From the NCBI GenBank assembly GCA_030431185.1, contig JAUIJO010000026.1, forward strand, positions 1 to 18,078: a stretch of DNA of 18,078 nt. The letters run 5' to 3'. A program made the position numbers and the translations under genes. This document shows positions 5,872 through 12,986 of the stretch, in pieces (position 1 is the first letter of the stretch; each line of letters starts with the position of its first letter). Below the pieces are notes generated by a model. That model was not told the origin of the DNA and searched no databases. It worked only from the letters and a program-made list of their open reading frames with translations. Source of the DNA: Gammaproteobacteria bacterium (GTDB taxonomy: Bacteria > Pseudomonadota > Gammaproteobacteria > Xanthomonadales > Xanthomonadaceae).

Positions 5872-8436
5872 ATGTCACATCCAGCCCCCCAAGCGCCCGC
5901 CGACCCTCTCCGTCGCGATGATGCGTCGCAGCCCGGCGTCGCCGACGCACCGCCGTTGCGCAGGCAGCTGCGCTGCCAGGCGCACAAGTTCGGCGGCAGC
6001 AGCCTGGCCGATGCCGAGCGCATCCGCGCCGCCGCCGGACTGGTCGACGATGGCGCACCGACGCGCGTGGTGGTGGTGTCGGCCATGCACGGCGTCACCG
6101 ATGCGCTGGTCGCACTCGTCGAGCTGGCGGCACGGGGCGGCGACTGGCTCCCCGACTGGTCGGCACTGCGCGCCCGCCACCTGGACACTGCGCGGGAACT
6201 GCTCGGCCCGGATGCACCGGAAGCCGCGCTCGCCGCGGACTTCGATGCCCTGCATGCCCGTCTGGGCGACATCCGACCGCGCTGCGCGGTGGATGCCTCC
6301 GACGCGGCCTGGGTGCACGGGCTGGGCGAAGTGCTGTCGTCGCGACTGCTGCATGCCTGCCTCGGGGGCGAGGCGGCCGGCTGGTCGCGGCTGGACGCAC
6401 GCGAGGTGCTCGTCGTGCATCCCGGCGAGCTGGGCGTCGCGGTGGACTGGGAGGCATCGCGTGCCCTGCTGGCCCGCTGGCGCGCCCATCACCCGGGACC
6501 GGACGTGGTCGTCACCGGCTTCGTCGCGCGTTGCGCCTCGGGCCGGCCCAGCACCCTGGGCCGCAACGGCAGCGACCATTCGGCGGCGATCTTCTCGGTG
6601 CTGTTCGATGCCGACGCCCTGACCATCTGGACCGATGTCGACGGCGTACTCTCGGCGGACCCGCGCCTGGTGCCGGACGCCGTATGCCTGCCGATGCTGT
6701 CCTACGCGGAGGCCTGCGAGCTCGCCTACTTCGGCGCCAAGGTCCTGCATCCCCAGACCATGGCGCCGGCGATCAGCCACGAACTGCCGGTGCGCATCCG
6801 CAACTCGCGCAACCCGCAGGCCCCGGGCACCCTGATCAGCGCGGCTTCCGGCGAGCGCAACCCGGCGCGCGGCACCCCGGTCAAGGGCGTCAGCCTGGTG
6901 GAAGGCCTTGCCGTGCTGGAACTCTCCGGCGCCGGCCTGATCGGCGTGCCGGGCACCGCCGAACGCATGTTCGCCGCCCTGCGCCAGGCCGGCGTGTCGG
7001 TCATCATGATCTCGCAGGGGTCCTCCGAGCATTCCATCTGCTGCGTGGTGAACCAGGCGCAGGCCGACGCGGCGCGGCGCGCGGTCGAAGCGGCATTCGC
7101 CGAGGCCATCGGCGACGGCCAGGCGCAGGGCATCACCCTGACACCGGACATCTGCGTGCTCGCCGTGGTCGGCGATGGCATGGTCGGCGTGCCGGGGGTG
7201 GCCGCGCGCCTGCTCGGCGGGCTGGCCCAGGCACGGGTGAACGTCCGCGCGATCGCGCAGGGCGCGGGCGAGCGCAACATCTCGGTGGCCGTCGCCGCGG
7301 CGGACGCGCAACGCGGGCTGCGCGCGGCCCATGCCGCGTTCTGGTTGTCGCCGCAGACGCTGTCGGTCGGGCTCATCGGTCCGGGCAACGTGGGTCGCAC
7401 CCTGCTGCAACAACTCGCGGACGCGGCGCCGCGCTTCGCCGCCAGCGCCTCGCCCGGGCAGGGCCTGGACATCCGCCTGCGCGCGGTGGCCAACAGCCGC
7501 GCGATGCGCCTGCAAGACAAGGCCCTCGACCCGGCCGGCGCGGTCGATGCCCTGGTCGACGCCGAGGCCCTGGACCTCGACCGCTTCGCCGCGCACATCC
7601 GCGCCGAGCACCTGCCGCACGCCATGATCGTCGACTGCAGCGGCAGCGACGCGGTCGCCGAGCGCTATGCCGGATGGCTGGCCGCCGGCATCCACGTGGT
7701 CACCCCGAACAAGCACGCCGGCAGTGGCGACTGGAAACGCTTCCAGGCCATCCGGTCCGCCAGCCGGCACGGCGGCCGGTTCCGCTACGAGGCAACGGTG
7801 GGCGCGGGCCTGCCGGTGGTGCAGACGCTGCGCAACCTGCTCGATACCGGCGACGCCCTGCATGGCATCGAAGGGGTGTTCTCCGGGACCCTCGCCTGGT
7901 TGTTCAACAAGTTCGACGGCAGCACGCCCTTCTCGGAGCTCGTGCTCGAGGCGCGCGCCATGGGCTACACCGAACCGGATCCGCGCGACGACCTGTCCGG
8001 CACCGATGTCGCGCGCAAACTGGTGATCCTCGCCCGCGAGGCGGGGCGCACGCTCTCGCTCGAGGACGTGGCGGTCGAGAACCTGGTCCCCGCGCCGCTG
8101 CGCACGCTGCCCCTGGACGAGTTCCTGGCACGCATCACGGAACTCGACGGCCCGATGCAGGCCCGCCTGCGCGAGGCGCGCGCCAAGGGCGGCCAGCTGC
8201 GCTACCTGGCCGTCCTCGACCGCGAGGGCAACGCCAGCGTCGCGCTGACCGTGCCCGACGCCAGCCATGCCAGCCTGCACGGGCAGCTGACCGACAACCT
8301 GATCCAGTTCCGCACCGCGCGATACCCCGACAACCCGCTGGTGGTGCAGGGACCCGGCGCCGGACCCGACGTCACCGCCGCCGGCGTGTTCGGCGACATA
8401 CTGGCGATCGCGCAGGCGCTCGGAGCGCGTGCATGA
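5872..8436 (+). CDS. thrA: Bifunctional aspartokinase-homoserine dehydrogenase
   Basis: 854 residues, first and third steps of threonine synthesis from aspartate, cytoplasmic. The start ATG at 5872 has AAGGA 9 nt upstream; an in-frame GTG (5818) and ATG further upstream fall in the attenuator hairpin and are rejected. The N-terminus is about 30 residues longer than in E. coli ThrA. Aspartokinase: KFGGSS at K39, GRNGSDHSAA, IWTDVDGVLSADPRLVPDA and the AYFGAKVLHPQT block. Regulatory ACT domains cover about 340-490 (LSGAGLIGVPGTAERMF; VVGDGMVGVPGVAARLL), so threonine feedback is expected. Homoserine dehydrogenase: Rossmann motif GLIGPGNVG from G500, VVTPNK at K614, and E701, D712 and K716 in YTEPDP...GTDVARK, matching the catalytic Glu/Asp/Lys of the family. 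It overlaps thrB by 4 nt (ATGA). All catalytic motifs appear intact. Confidence 0.96.
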   Translation: MSHPAPQAPADPLRRDDASQPGVADAPPLRRQLRCQAHKFGGSSLADAERIRAAAGLVDDGAPTRVVVVSAMHGVTDALVALVELAARGGDWLPDWSALRARHLDTARELLGPDAPEAALAADFDALHARLGDIRPRCAVDASDAAWVHGLGEVLSSRLLHACLGGEAAGWSRLDAREVLVVHPGELGVAVDWEASRALLARWRAHHPGPDVVVTGFVARCASGRPSTLGRNGSDHSAAIFSVLFDADALTIWTDVDGVLSADPRLVPDAVCLPMLSYAEACELAYFGAKVLHPQTMAPAISHELPVRIRNSRNPQAPGTLISAASGERNPARGTPVKGVSLVEGLAVLELSGAGLIGVPGTAERMFAALRQAGVSVIMISQGSSEHSICCVVNQAQADAARRAVEAAFAEAIGDGQAQGITLTPDICVLAVVGDGMVGVPGVAARLLGGLAQARVNVRAIAQGAGERNISVAVAAADAQRGLRAAHAAFWLSPQTLSVGLIGPGNVGRTLLQQLADAAPRFAASASPGQGLDIRLRAVANSRAMRLQDKALDPAGAVDALVDAEALDLDRFAAHIRAEHLPHAMIVDCSGSDAVAERYAGWLAAGIHVVTPNKHAGSGDWKRFQAIRSASRHGGRFRYEATVGAGLPVVQTLRNLLDTGDALHGIEGVFSGTLAWLFNKFDGSTPFSELVLEARAMGYTEPDPRDDLSGTDVARKLVILAREAGRTLSLEDVAVENLVPAPLRTLPLDEFLARITELDGPMQARLREARAKGGQLRYLAVLDREGNASVALTVPDASHASLHGQLTDNLIQFRTARYPDNPLVVQGPGAGPDVTAAGVFGDILAIAQALGARA

Positions 8437-9455
8437 ACGATACGATGGCCCCACCCGCCCCGCCGGCGCAGCATGGAGAACCCCGCGTGCAGGACGACGC
8501 ATCGAGCGACCCACATCCCACGTCACGCGCGTTCGCGCCCGCCAGCGTGGGCAACATCGGCGTCGGCTTCGACCTGCTCGGCCACACCATCGAGGGGCCG
8601 CGCGACATCGCCACGGTACGCCGCATCGAGGCGCCGGAAGTCCGTATCCGTGCGATCACCGGCCAGGTGCCCGGCGTCGCGCAGCTGCCGCTCCAGGCCG
8701 AGCGCAACACCGCGGGACAGGCCTTGATCGGCCTCCGGGAGAAGCTCGGACTCGCGCACGGCTTCGAACTCACGCTCGAGAAGGGCATCGCGCTGGGCTC
8801 CGGCCTGGGCGGGTCCGCGGCGTCCTGCGTCGCCGCGCTGGTCGCCGCCAATGCCTTGCTGGACGCGCCCCTGTCGCGCGACGCACTGTACGAACATGCC
8901 CTGGACGGCGAGTCGGTCTCCAGCGGCAGCCGGCATGGCGACAACGTCGCGCCGATGCTGCTCGGGGGCGTGGTCATGGCGACCCATGACCGCATGATCG
9001 CGCTGCCGGTACCCGGGTGGCTCCATGCCGTGGTGGTGCACCCGGCCCAAGTGCTCGAAACCCGGCGCGCCCGCGCGGTGCTGGCCGACCCCTACCCGCT
9101 GGACGTGGTGGTGCGCCAGAGCGCGCACCTGGCGCTGTTCCTGACGGGCCTGCAACGCGCGGATGCCTCGATGCTGCGCGAAGGGCTCCGCGACCTGCTG
9201 GTCGAACCGCGGCGTGCGCCGCTCATCCCGGGATTCACCGAAGCCAAGCAGGCGGCGCTCGACGGGGGGGCGATCGGCGCCAGCATTTCGGGCGCTGGAC
9301 CGAGCACCTTCGCGTGGTTCGAGTCGAGAGAAGCCGCCGAGGCCGCCGCCCCCGCCATGCGACGCGCCTTCACCGATGCCGGCTTCGAAGCCCGCGCCTA
9401 CGTCACGCCGGTCGCCGGCCCGCGCGCCGAAGTGATCGGCCCCGGCCACGGCTGA
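8433..9455 (+). CDS. thrB: Homoserine kinase (GHMP family)
   Basis: 340 residues from the ATG at 8433, overlapping the thrA stop (ATGA) with GGAG 7 nt upstream. It phosphorylates homoserine with ATP, giving O-phosphohomoserine for ThrC. The GHMP-kinase opening FAPASVGNIGVGFDLLG, the ATP-binding loop GSGLGGSAAS (residues 122-131) and the C-terminal ISGAGPSTFAW motif are all present. A second possible start is GTG at 8487, with its own GGAG 8 nt upstream; it would give 322 residues and an N-terminus closer to that of E. coli ThrB. The first 25 or so residues from 8433 are Pro/Asp-rich and not part of the fold, so the true start is uncertain. The GC-rich frame stays open upstream through thrA, but that is not coding. 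Confidence 0.94.
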   Translation: MNDTMAPPAPPAQHGEPRVQDDASSDPHPTSRAFAPASVGNIGVGFDLLGHTIEGPRDIATVRRIEAPEVRIRAITGQVPGVAQLPLQAERNTAGQALIGLREKLGLAHGFELTLEKGIALGSGLGGSAASCVAALVAANALLDAPLSRDALYEHALDGESVSSGSRHGDNVAPMLLGGVVMATHDRMIALPVPGWLHAVVVHPAQVLETRRARAVLADPYPLDVVVRQSAHLALFLTGLQRADASMLREGLRDLLVEPRRAPLIPGFTEAKQAALDGGAIGASISGAGPSTFAWFESREAAEAAAPAMRRAFTDAGFEARAYVTPVAGPRAEVIGPGHG

Positions 9456-9523
9456 GCGCTCCATTCCCGTTTCCAGGACAGGCATGCCGCCCGCGACCGC
9501 CACGGGCACGGCGGCGAGACTCC

Positions 9524-10807
9524 ATGAACTTCACCAGCACCCGCGGCCAGACGCCGCCCACCGACATCGACACCGCGCTCGTCGCCGGCCTCGCGCCGGA
9601 CGGCGGCCTCTACGTACCCGGACGCATTCCCGCGCTGGCGCTCGACGGCCCCTGCGACACACTGGCCGACACCGCCCACGCGGTGCTCGCGCCCTTCTTC
9701 GAGGATTCGCGCCTGGCCGGCGAGCTTGCCGCCATGTGCAACCGCGCCTACGCATTCCCCGCCCCCCTGCGACCCCTCGCATCGGACGGCAACCACCTCC
9801 TCGAGCTGTTCCATGGCCCCACCGCCGCGTTCAAGGACTACGCGGCGCGCTTCCTCGCCGAGTCGCTGTCGCGGCTGCGCGAGGACGCCGACCCGCCGAC
9901 CACCATCCTCGTCGCCACCTCCGGCGACACCGGCGCGGCGGTCGCGGCTGCCTTCCACCAGCGCCCCGGCTTCCGGGTGCTGATCCTGTATCCCGACGGG
10001 CGGGTATCGCCACGACAGGCCCATGGGCTGGGCTGCTGGGGCGACAACGTGCAGGCCTGCCGCGTGGCGGGCAGCTTCGACGATTGCCAGCGCCTGGTGA
10101 AGCAGGCCCTGTCCGACAGCGGACTGCGCCGACGCGTCGCGCTCGGATCCGCAAACAGCATCAGCCTCGGCCGGTTGCTACCGCAGGCGGCCTACTACGC
10201 GCATGCGGCACTCGCGTTCCGCGCCACGCATGGGGAGCGGCTCAACTTCATCGTGCCCACCGGCAACCTCGGCAATGCCTGCGCCGCGATCCTCGCGCGG
10301 CGCATGGGATTGCCGATCGGCAAGGTGAGGCTGGCGACCAATGCCAACGACACCCTCCCGCGCTTCTTCGCCGGCGCCGACTATGCCGCCCGGCCCACCC
10401 GGGCGACGCTGGCCAACGCCATGGACGTGGGCGCGCCGAGCAACTTCGAAAGGCTGCGCCACTGGCACGAGAGCGACGAGGCCCTGCGTGCCGCCATTTC
10501 CGCGACCGCCATCGACGATGCCACCATCCGCGACGTCATCCACGAGGCCCCGTCGCGGCACGGCATCGTGCCCTGCCCGCACACCGCCACCGGCCTGCGC
10601 GTGCTGGAGACCCTTCGCGCGGAAGGCGACACCCGTCCGTGGGCCGTTGTCGCGACCGCGCATCCGGCCAAGTTCGAGACCATCGTCGAACCGCTGGTCG
10701 GACACGCCGTGGATATCCCGCGCGCACTGGCCGACTCCCTCGCGCGGCCGGCGTCCGCGCGCGCGATGCCGGCGGCGTATGCGACCTTGGTCGAAGCACT
10801 GGACTGA
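9524..10807 (+). CDS. thrC: Threonine synthase
   Basis: 427 residues, matching the roughly 428 of E. coli ThrC. It converts O-phosphohomoserine to threonine using pyridoxal phosphate. The start MNFTSTRG with GLAPDGGLYVP is a typical ThrC N-terminus. The PLP lysine is K104 in LFHGPTAAFKDYAARF; SGDTGAA and FIVPTGNLGNACAA are the further cofactor-binding segments, and ATNANDTLPRFF the later conserved block. The gene lies 68 nt after thrB, not overlapping, and its ribosome site is only a weak GGCGAG. It ends 58 nt before the ilv promoter -35, and no convincing terminator is visible in between, so some transcripts could run on into the ilv leader. Confidence 0.96.
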   Translation: MNFTSTRGQTPPTDIDTALVAGLAPDGGLYVPGRIPALALDGPCDTLADTAHAVLAPFFEDSRLAGELAAMCNRAYAFPAPLRPLASDGNHLLELFHGPTAAFKDYAARFLAESLSRLREDADPPTTILVATSGDTGAAVAAAFHQRPGFRVLILYPDGRVSPRQAHGLGCWGDNVQACRVAGSFDDCQRLVKQALSDSGLRRRVALGSANSISLGRLLPQAAYYAHAALAFRATHGERLNFIVPTGNLGNACAAILARRMGLPIGKVRLATNANDTLPRFFAGADYAARPTRATLANAMDVGAPSNFERLRHWHESDEALRAAISATAIDDATIRDVIHEAPSRHGIVPCPHTATGLRVLETLRAEGDTRPWAVVATAHPAKFETIVEPLVGHAVDIPRALADSLARPASARAMPAAYATLVEALD

Positions 10808-10853
10808 GGACGCCACGCCCACGGGGACCGTTCGTCACCGCGCCGACTCTTTT

Positions 10854-10895
10854 CAGAAGAAACTGTTGACACCCTTCAACCGGCCGTGTTTATCT
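10854..10895 (+). promoter_or_regulatory. Promoter of the ilv-leu operon leader
   Basis: CAGAAGAAACTGTTGACA at 10854-10871 is identical to the thr promoter element except for one base. The -35 TTGACA is at 10866-10871. At a spacing of 18 lies TTATCT (10890-10895), preceded by TG one base earlier; at 17, TTTATC is the alternative -10. Predicted transcription start about 10901-10903, at the ATG of the leader peptide. Distance from TTGACA to ATG is 37 nt, exactly as in the thr copy. Confidence 0.7.
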
Positions 10896-10902
10896 CCAAT
10901 CC

Positions 10903-11070
10903 ATGACGCAGCGCAGCAACCATCCGCAGACCGCAATCGCCCGGGCACACGCTCCGGTCGACGCGCTGCGTGACGCGCTTCCCGTGATCCTGGCGACCGC
11001 ATCGGCGGCGCTCATTCTCGTACTCGTACTTATTACCGGGCCACTCAGCGCGGGGTACGGGGTTGCGTAA
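10903..11070 (+). CDS. ilvL: ilv operon leader peptide (Leu/Ile/Val attenuation peptide)
   Basis: A 55-codon frame, ATG 10903 to TAA 11068-11070, between the ilv promoter and a strong intrinsic terminator. Codons 37-44 (11011-11034) read L-I-L-V-L-V-L-I, an unbroken run of the three branched-chain amino acids, and use GTA, CTT and ATT, which are uncommon in the surrounding GC-rich genes. This is the expected control region of an ilv attenuator sensing all three products. The C-terminal codons (PLSAGYGVA) overlap RNA segment 2 of the attenuator. The N-terminus MTQRSNHPQTAIARA resembles that of the thr leader, and there is no Shine-Dalgarno sequence before the ATG, so leaderless translation is predicted. 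Confidence 0.92.
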   Translation: MTQRSNHPQTAIARAHAPVDALRDALPVILATASAALILVLVLITGPLSAGYGVA

Positions 11071-11112
11071 GTAAGACGAGCAAACCCAGGTCGAAACACC
11101 AGGACCCCGCGC
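11048..11112 (+). promoter_or_regulatory. ilv antiterminator (segments 2 and 3) with pause pairing
   Basis: GCGCGGGGT at 11048-11056 (segment 2, in the last leader codons) is a perfect 9-bp complement of ACCCCGCGC at 11104-11112 (segment 3). Segment 2 has the same nine bases as the terminator 3' arm at 11121-11129, so the two compete for segment 3. Segment 1 is the tandem CTCGTAC at 11017-11029 in the control codons, which can pair with GTACGGG at 11055-11061. A ribosome stalled at the Leu/Val/Ile codons frees segment 2 and permits antitermination. A ribosome at the stop codon covers segment 2 and allows the terminator. Confidence 0.8.
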
Positions 11113-11138
11113 CAGAGATGGCGCGGGGTTTTTCGTTT
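11105..11138 (+). terminator. ilv attenuator intrinsic terminator
   Basis: A perfect 9-bp stem, CCCCGCGCC (11105-11113) with GGCGCGGGG (11120-11128), six-base loop AGAGAT, followed by TTTTTCGTTT (11129-11138). It lies 34 nt after the leader stop codon and 47 nt before ilvD, the classic position of an attenuator. Confidence 0.93.
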
Positions 11139-11185
11139 CCAGCATCCGAAATCGAACACAGACGCAGTCCAGGGAAGTCCGACAC

Positions 11186-12916
11186 GTGAGAAGCAACGCC
11201 ATCAAGCAAGGCCCCGCGCATGCACCGGCACGCGCCATGTTGCGCGCCACCGGGCGCGACGACGCCGCCATCGCCAAGCCGTTCGTGGGCGTGATCCACA
11301 CCTGGACCGACGTGTCGCCGTGCAACCTGACCCTGCGCGACCTGGCCGCCCACGTGCGGGAGGGCGTGCAGGCATCGGGGGGCACCGCGGTCGAGTTCAA
11401 CACCATCGCGATCACCGACGGCATCGCGATGGGCACCGACGGCATGCGCGCGTCGCTGGCTTCGCGCGAGACCATCGCCGACTCGATCGAGCTGGCGGTG
11501 ACCGGCCACAGCCTGGACGCCATGGTGCTGCTGGTCGGTTGCGACAAGACGATCCCGGCCGCGGCGATGGCGGCGGCCCGCCTCGACGTGCCGACCGTCA
11601 TCCTCTACGGCGGCACGATCATGCCGGGCAGCTGCCCTTCCAGGGACGGCAAGGACACACCCCTCACCGTGCAGGACGTGTTCGAAGCCGTCGGCGCCCA
11701 TTCCGCCGGGCGCATCGACGACGAAGAGCTGCACCGCGTCGAGTCGCACGCCTGCCCCGGCGCCGGTGCCTGCGGGGGGCAGTTCACCGCCAACACCATG
11801 GCGATGGTGCTCACGTTCCTGGGCCTGTCGCCGCTGCAGCTCAACGACATCCCCGCGATCCATGCCGACAAGCCCGGCGCGGCGAAAGCCTGCGGCGCGC
11901 TGGTCATGCAGCAGTTGCGCGATGGCGGGCCGACACCGCGTGCCCTTCTCTCTCCCGCCGCGCTGCGCAACGCCGCGCGCGCGGTGTCGGCCACCGCCGG
12001 GTCCACCAACGCCGCCCTGCACCTGCTGGCGATCGCGCATGAAGCCGGCGTCGCCTTCGACCTCGAAGAGTTCGAGTCCGCCGCATCGACCCCGGTCATC
12101 GCCGACCTCAAGCCCGGCGGCCGCTATACCGCCGCGGAGATGTTCCAGCAGGGCGGCACCGCCCTGGTGGCGCGCGAGCTGCGCGTCGCCGGCCTGATCG
12201 AGGACGTGCCGACGGTGACCGGGCGCTCTTTCTTCACCGAACTCGATGCAGTCCCCGCGCCCGCGCACCAGGACGTGGTGCATCCGATCGCCCGGCCGCT
12301 CAAGCCCCGTGGCGGCTATTCGATCCTCTACGGCGACCTCGCGCCGGAAGGCTGCATCGTCAAGCTGGCCGGGCACGGGCGCGACCACTTCGAGGGCCCG
12401 GCGCGCGTGTTCGACTCCGAGGAGGCCGCGTTCGCCGCGGTGCAGGCGCGCAAGGTGCAGGCGGGCGACGTGGTGGTGATCCGCTTCGAAGGCCCGACCG
12501 GCGGCCCGGGCATGCGCGAGATGCTGGCGGTCACCGCCGCGCTGGTCGGGCAGGGCCTGGGCAACGATGTCGCCCTGATCACCGATGGCCGCTTCAGCGG
12601 CGCCACCCACGGCTTCATGGTCGGGCACATCGCGCCGGAAGCCGCGCATGGCGGCCCGATCGCACGCTTGCGCGATGGCGATCGCGTGCGCATCGACGTC
12701 GAAACCCGCCGCATCGACGTCGACGCCGATCTCGCCAGCCGCGCCCCCGCCACGTTCACGCCCCGCGTGCGCACCGGTGCGCTGGCCAAGTACGCGCGCA
12801 TCGTCAGCTCCGCGTCCAGGGGGGCGGTGACCGCACCCGGCCCCCTCGACGACCGTCGTGCGATCCCCAGCGCGCTCGTGGCCGGCCCGGCCCGACGCGA
12901 CCCCGTACCCGCCTGA
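11186..12916 (+). CDS. ilvD: Dihydroxy-acid dehydratase
   Basis: 576 residues from a GTG at 11186, with AGGGA about 10 nt upstream. It dehydrates 2,3-dihydroxy-isovalerate and 2,3-dihydroxy-3-methylvalerate to the 2-oxo acids before transamination to valine and isoleucine. The N-terminus (MRSNAIKQGPAHAPARAMLR) matches the short form of the family. Iron-sulfur and metal site residues are C46 (SPCNLTL), C119 followed by K121 (GCDKTIPA), and the C190/C196 block (CPGAGACGGQFTANT). The presence of all three expected Cys positions fits a 2Fe-2S cluster enzyme, though the cluster type cannot be proven here. TDGRFSGATHG carries the catalytic serine S471. The last 30 or so residues (Pro/Arg/Ala-rich) extend beyond the conserved fold. 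It is the first gene after the attenuator, and the ilvC ATG follows 70 nt after its stop. Confidence 0.95.
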   Translation: MRSNAIKQGPAHAPARAMLRATGRDDAAIAKPFVGVIHTWTDVSPCNLTLRDLAAHVREGVQASGGTAVEFNTIAITDGIAMGTDGMRASLASRETIADSIELAVTGHSLDAMVLLVGCDKTIPAAAMAAARLDVPTVILYGGTIMPGSCPSRDGKDTPLTVQDVFEAVGAHSAGRIDDEELHRVESHACPGAGACGGQFTANTMAMVLTFLGLSPLQLNDIPAIHADKPGAAKACGALVMQQLRDGGPTPRALLSPAALRNAARAVSATAGSTNAALHLLAIAHEAGVAFDLEEFESAASTPVIADLKPGGRYTAAEMFQQGGTALVARELRVAGLIEDVPTVTGRSFFTELDAVPAPAHQDVVHPIARPLKPRGGYSILYGDLAPEGCIVKLAGHGRDHFEGPARVFDSEEAAFAAVQARKVQAGDVVVIRFEGPTGGPGMREMLAVTAALVGQGLGNDVALITDGRFSGATHGFMVGHIAPEAAHGGPIARLRDGDRVRIDVETRRIDVDADLASRAPATFTPRVRTGALAKYARIVSSASRGAVTAPGPLDDRRAIPSALVAGPARRDPVPA

Positions 12917-12986
12917 CCCGCTCGATTCCATCCCGCACACGCGGGGCCACGTTCACCCTCGACCGAACTTCCACAAGGACACTGCA

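Noticed and set aside
5875..8526. 883-codon minus-strand open frame opposite thrA
   Set aside because: Low-complexity His/Gln/Arg/Gly-rich translation covering the complete thrA; stop codons are simply rare in this frame.
11045..12940. 631-codon minus-strand open frame opposite ilvD and the ilv leader
   Set aside because: Same shadow composition; ilvD has intact Fe-S cysteines and catalytic residues on the other strand, and this frame would run through the attenuator.
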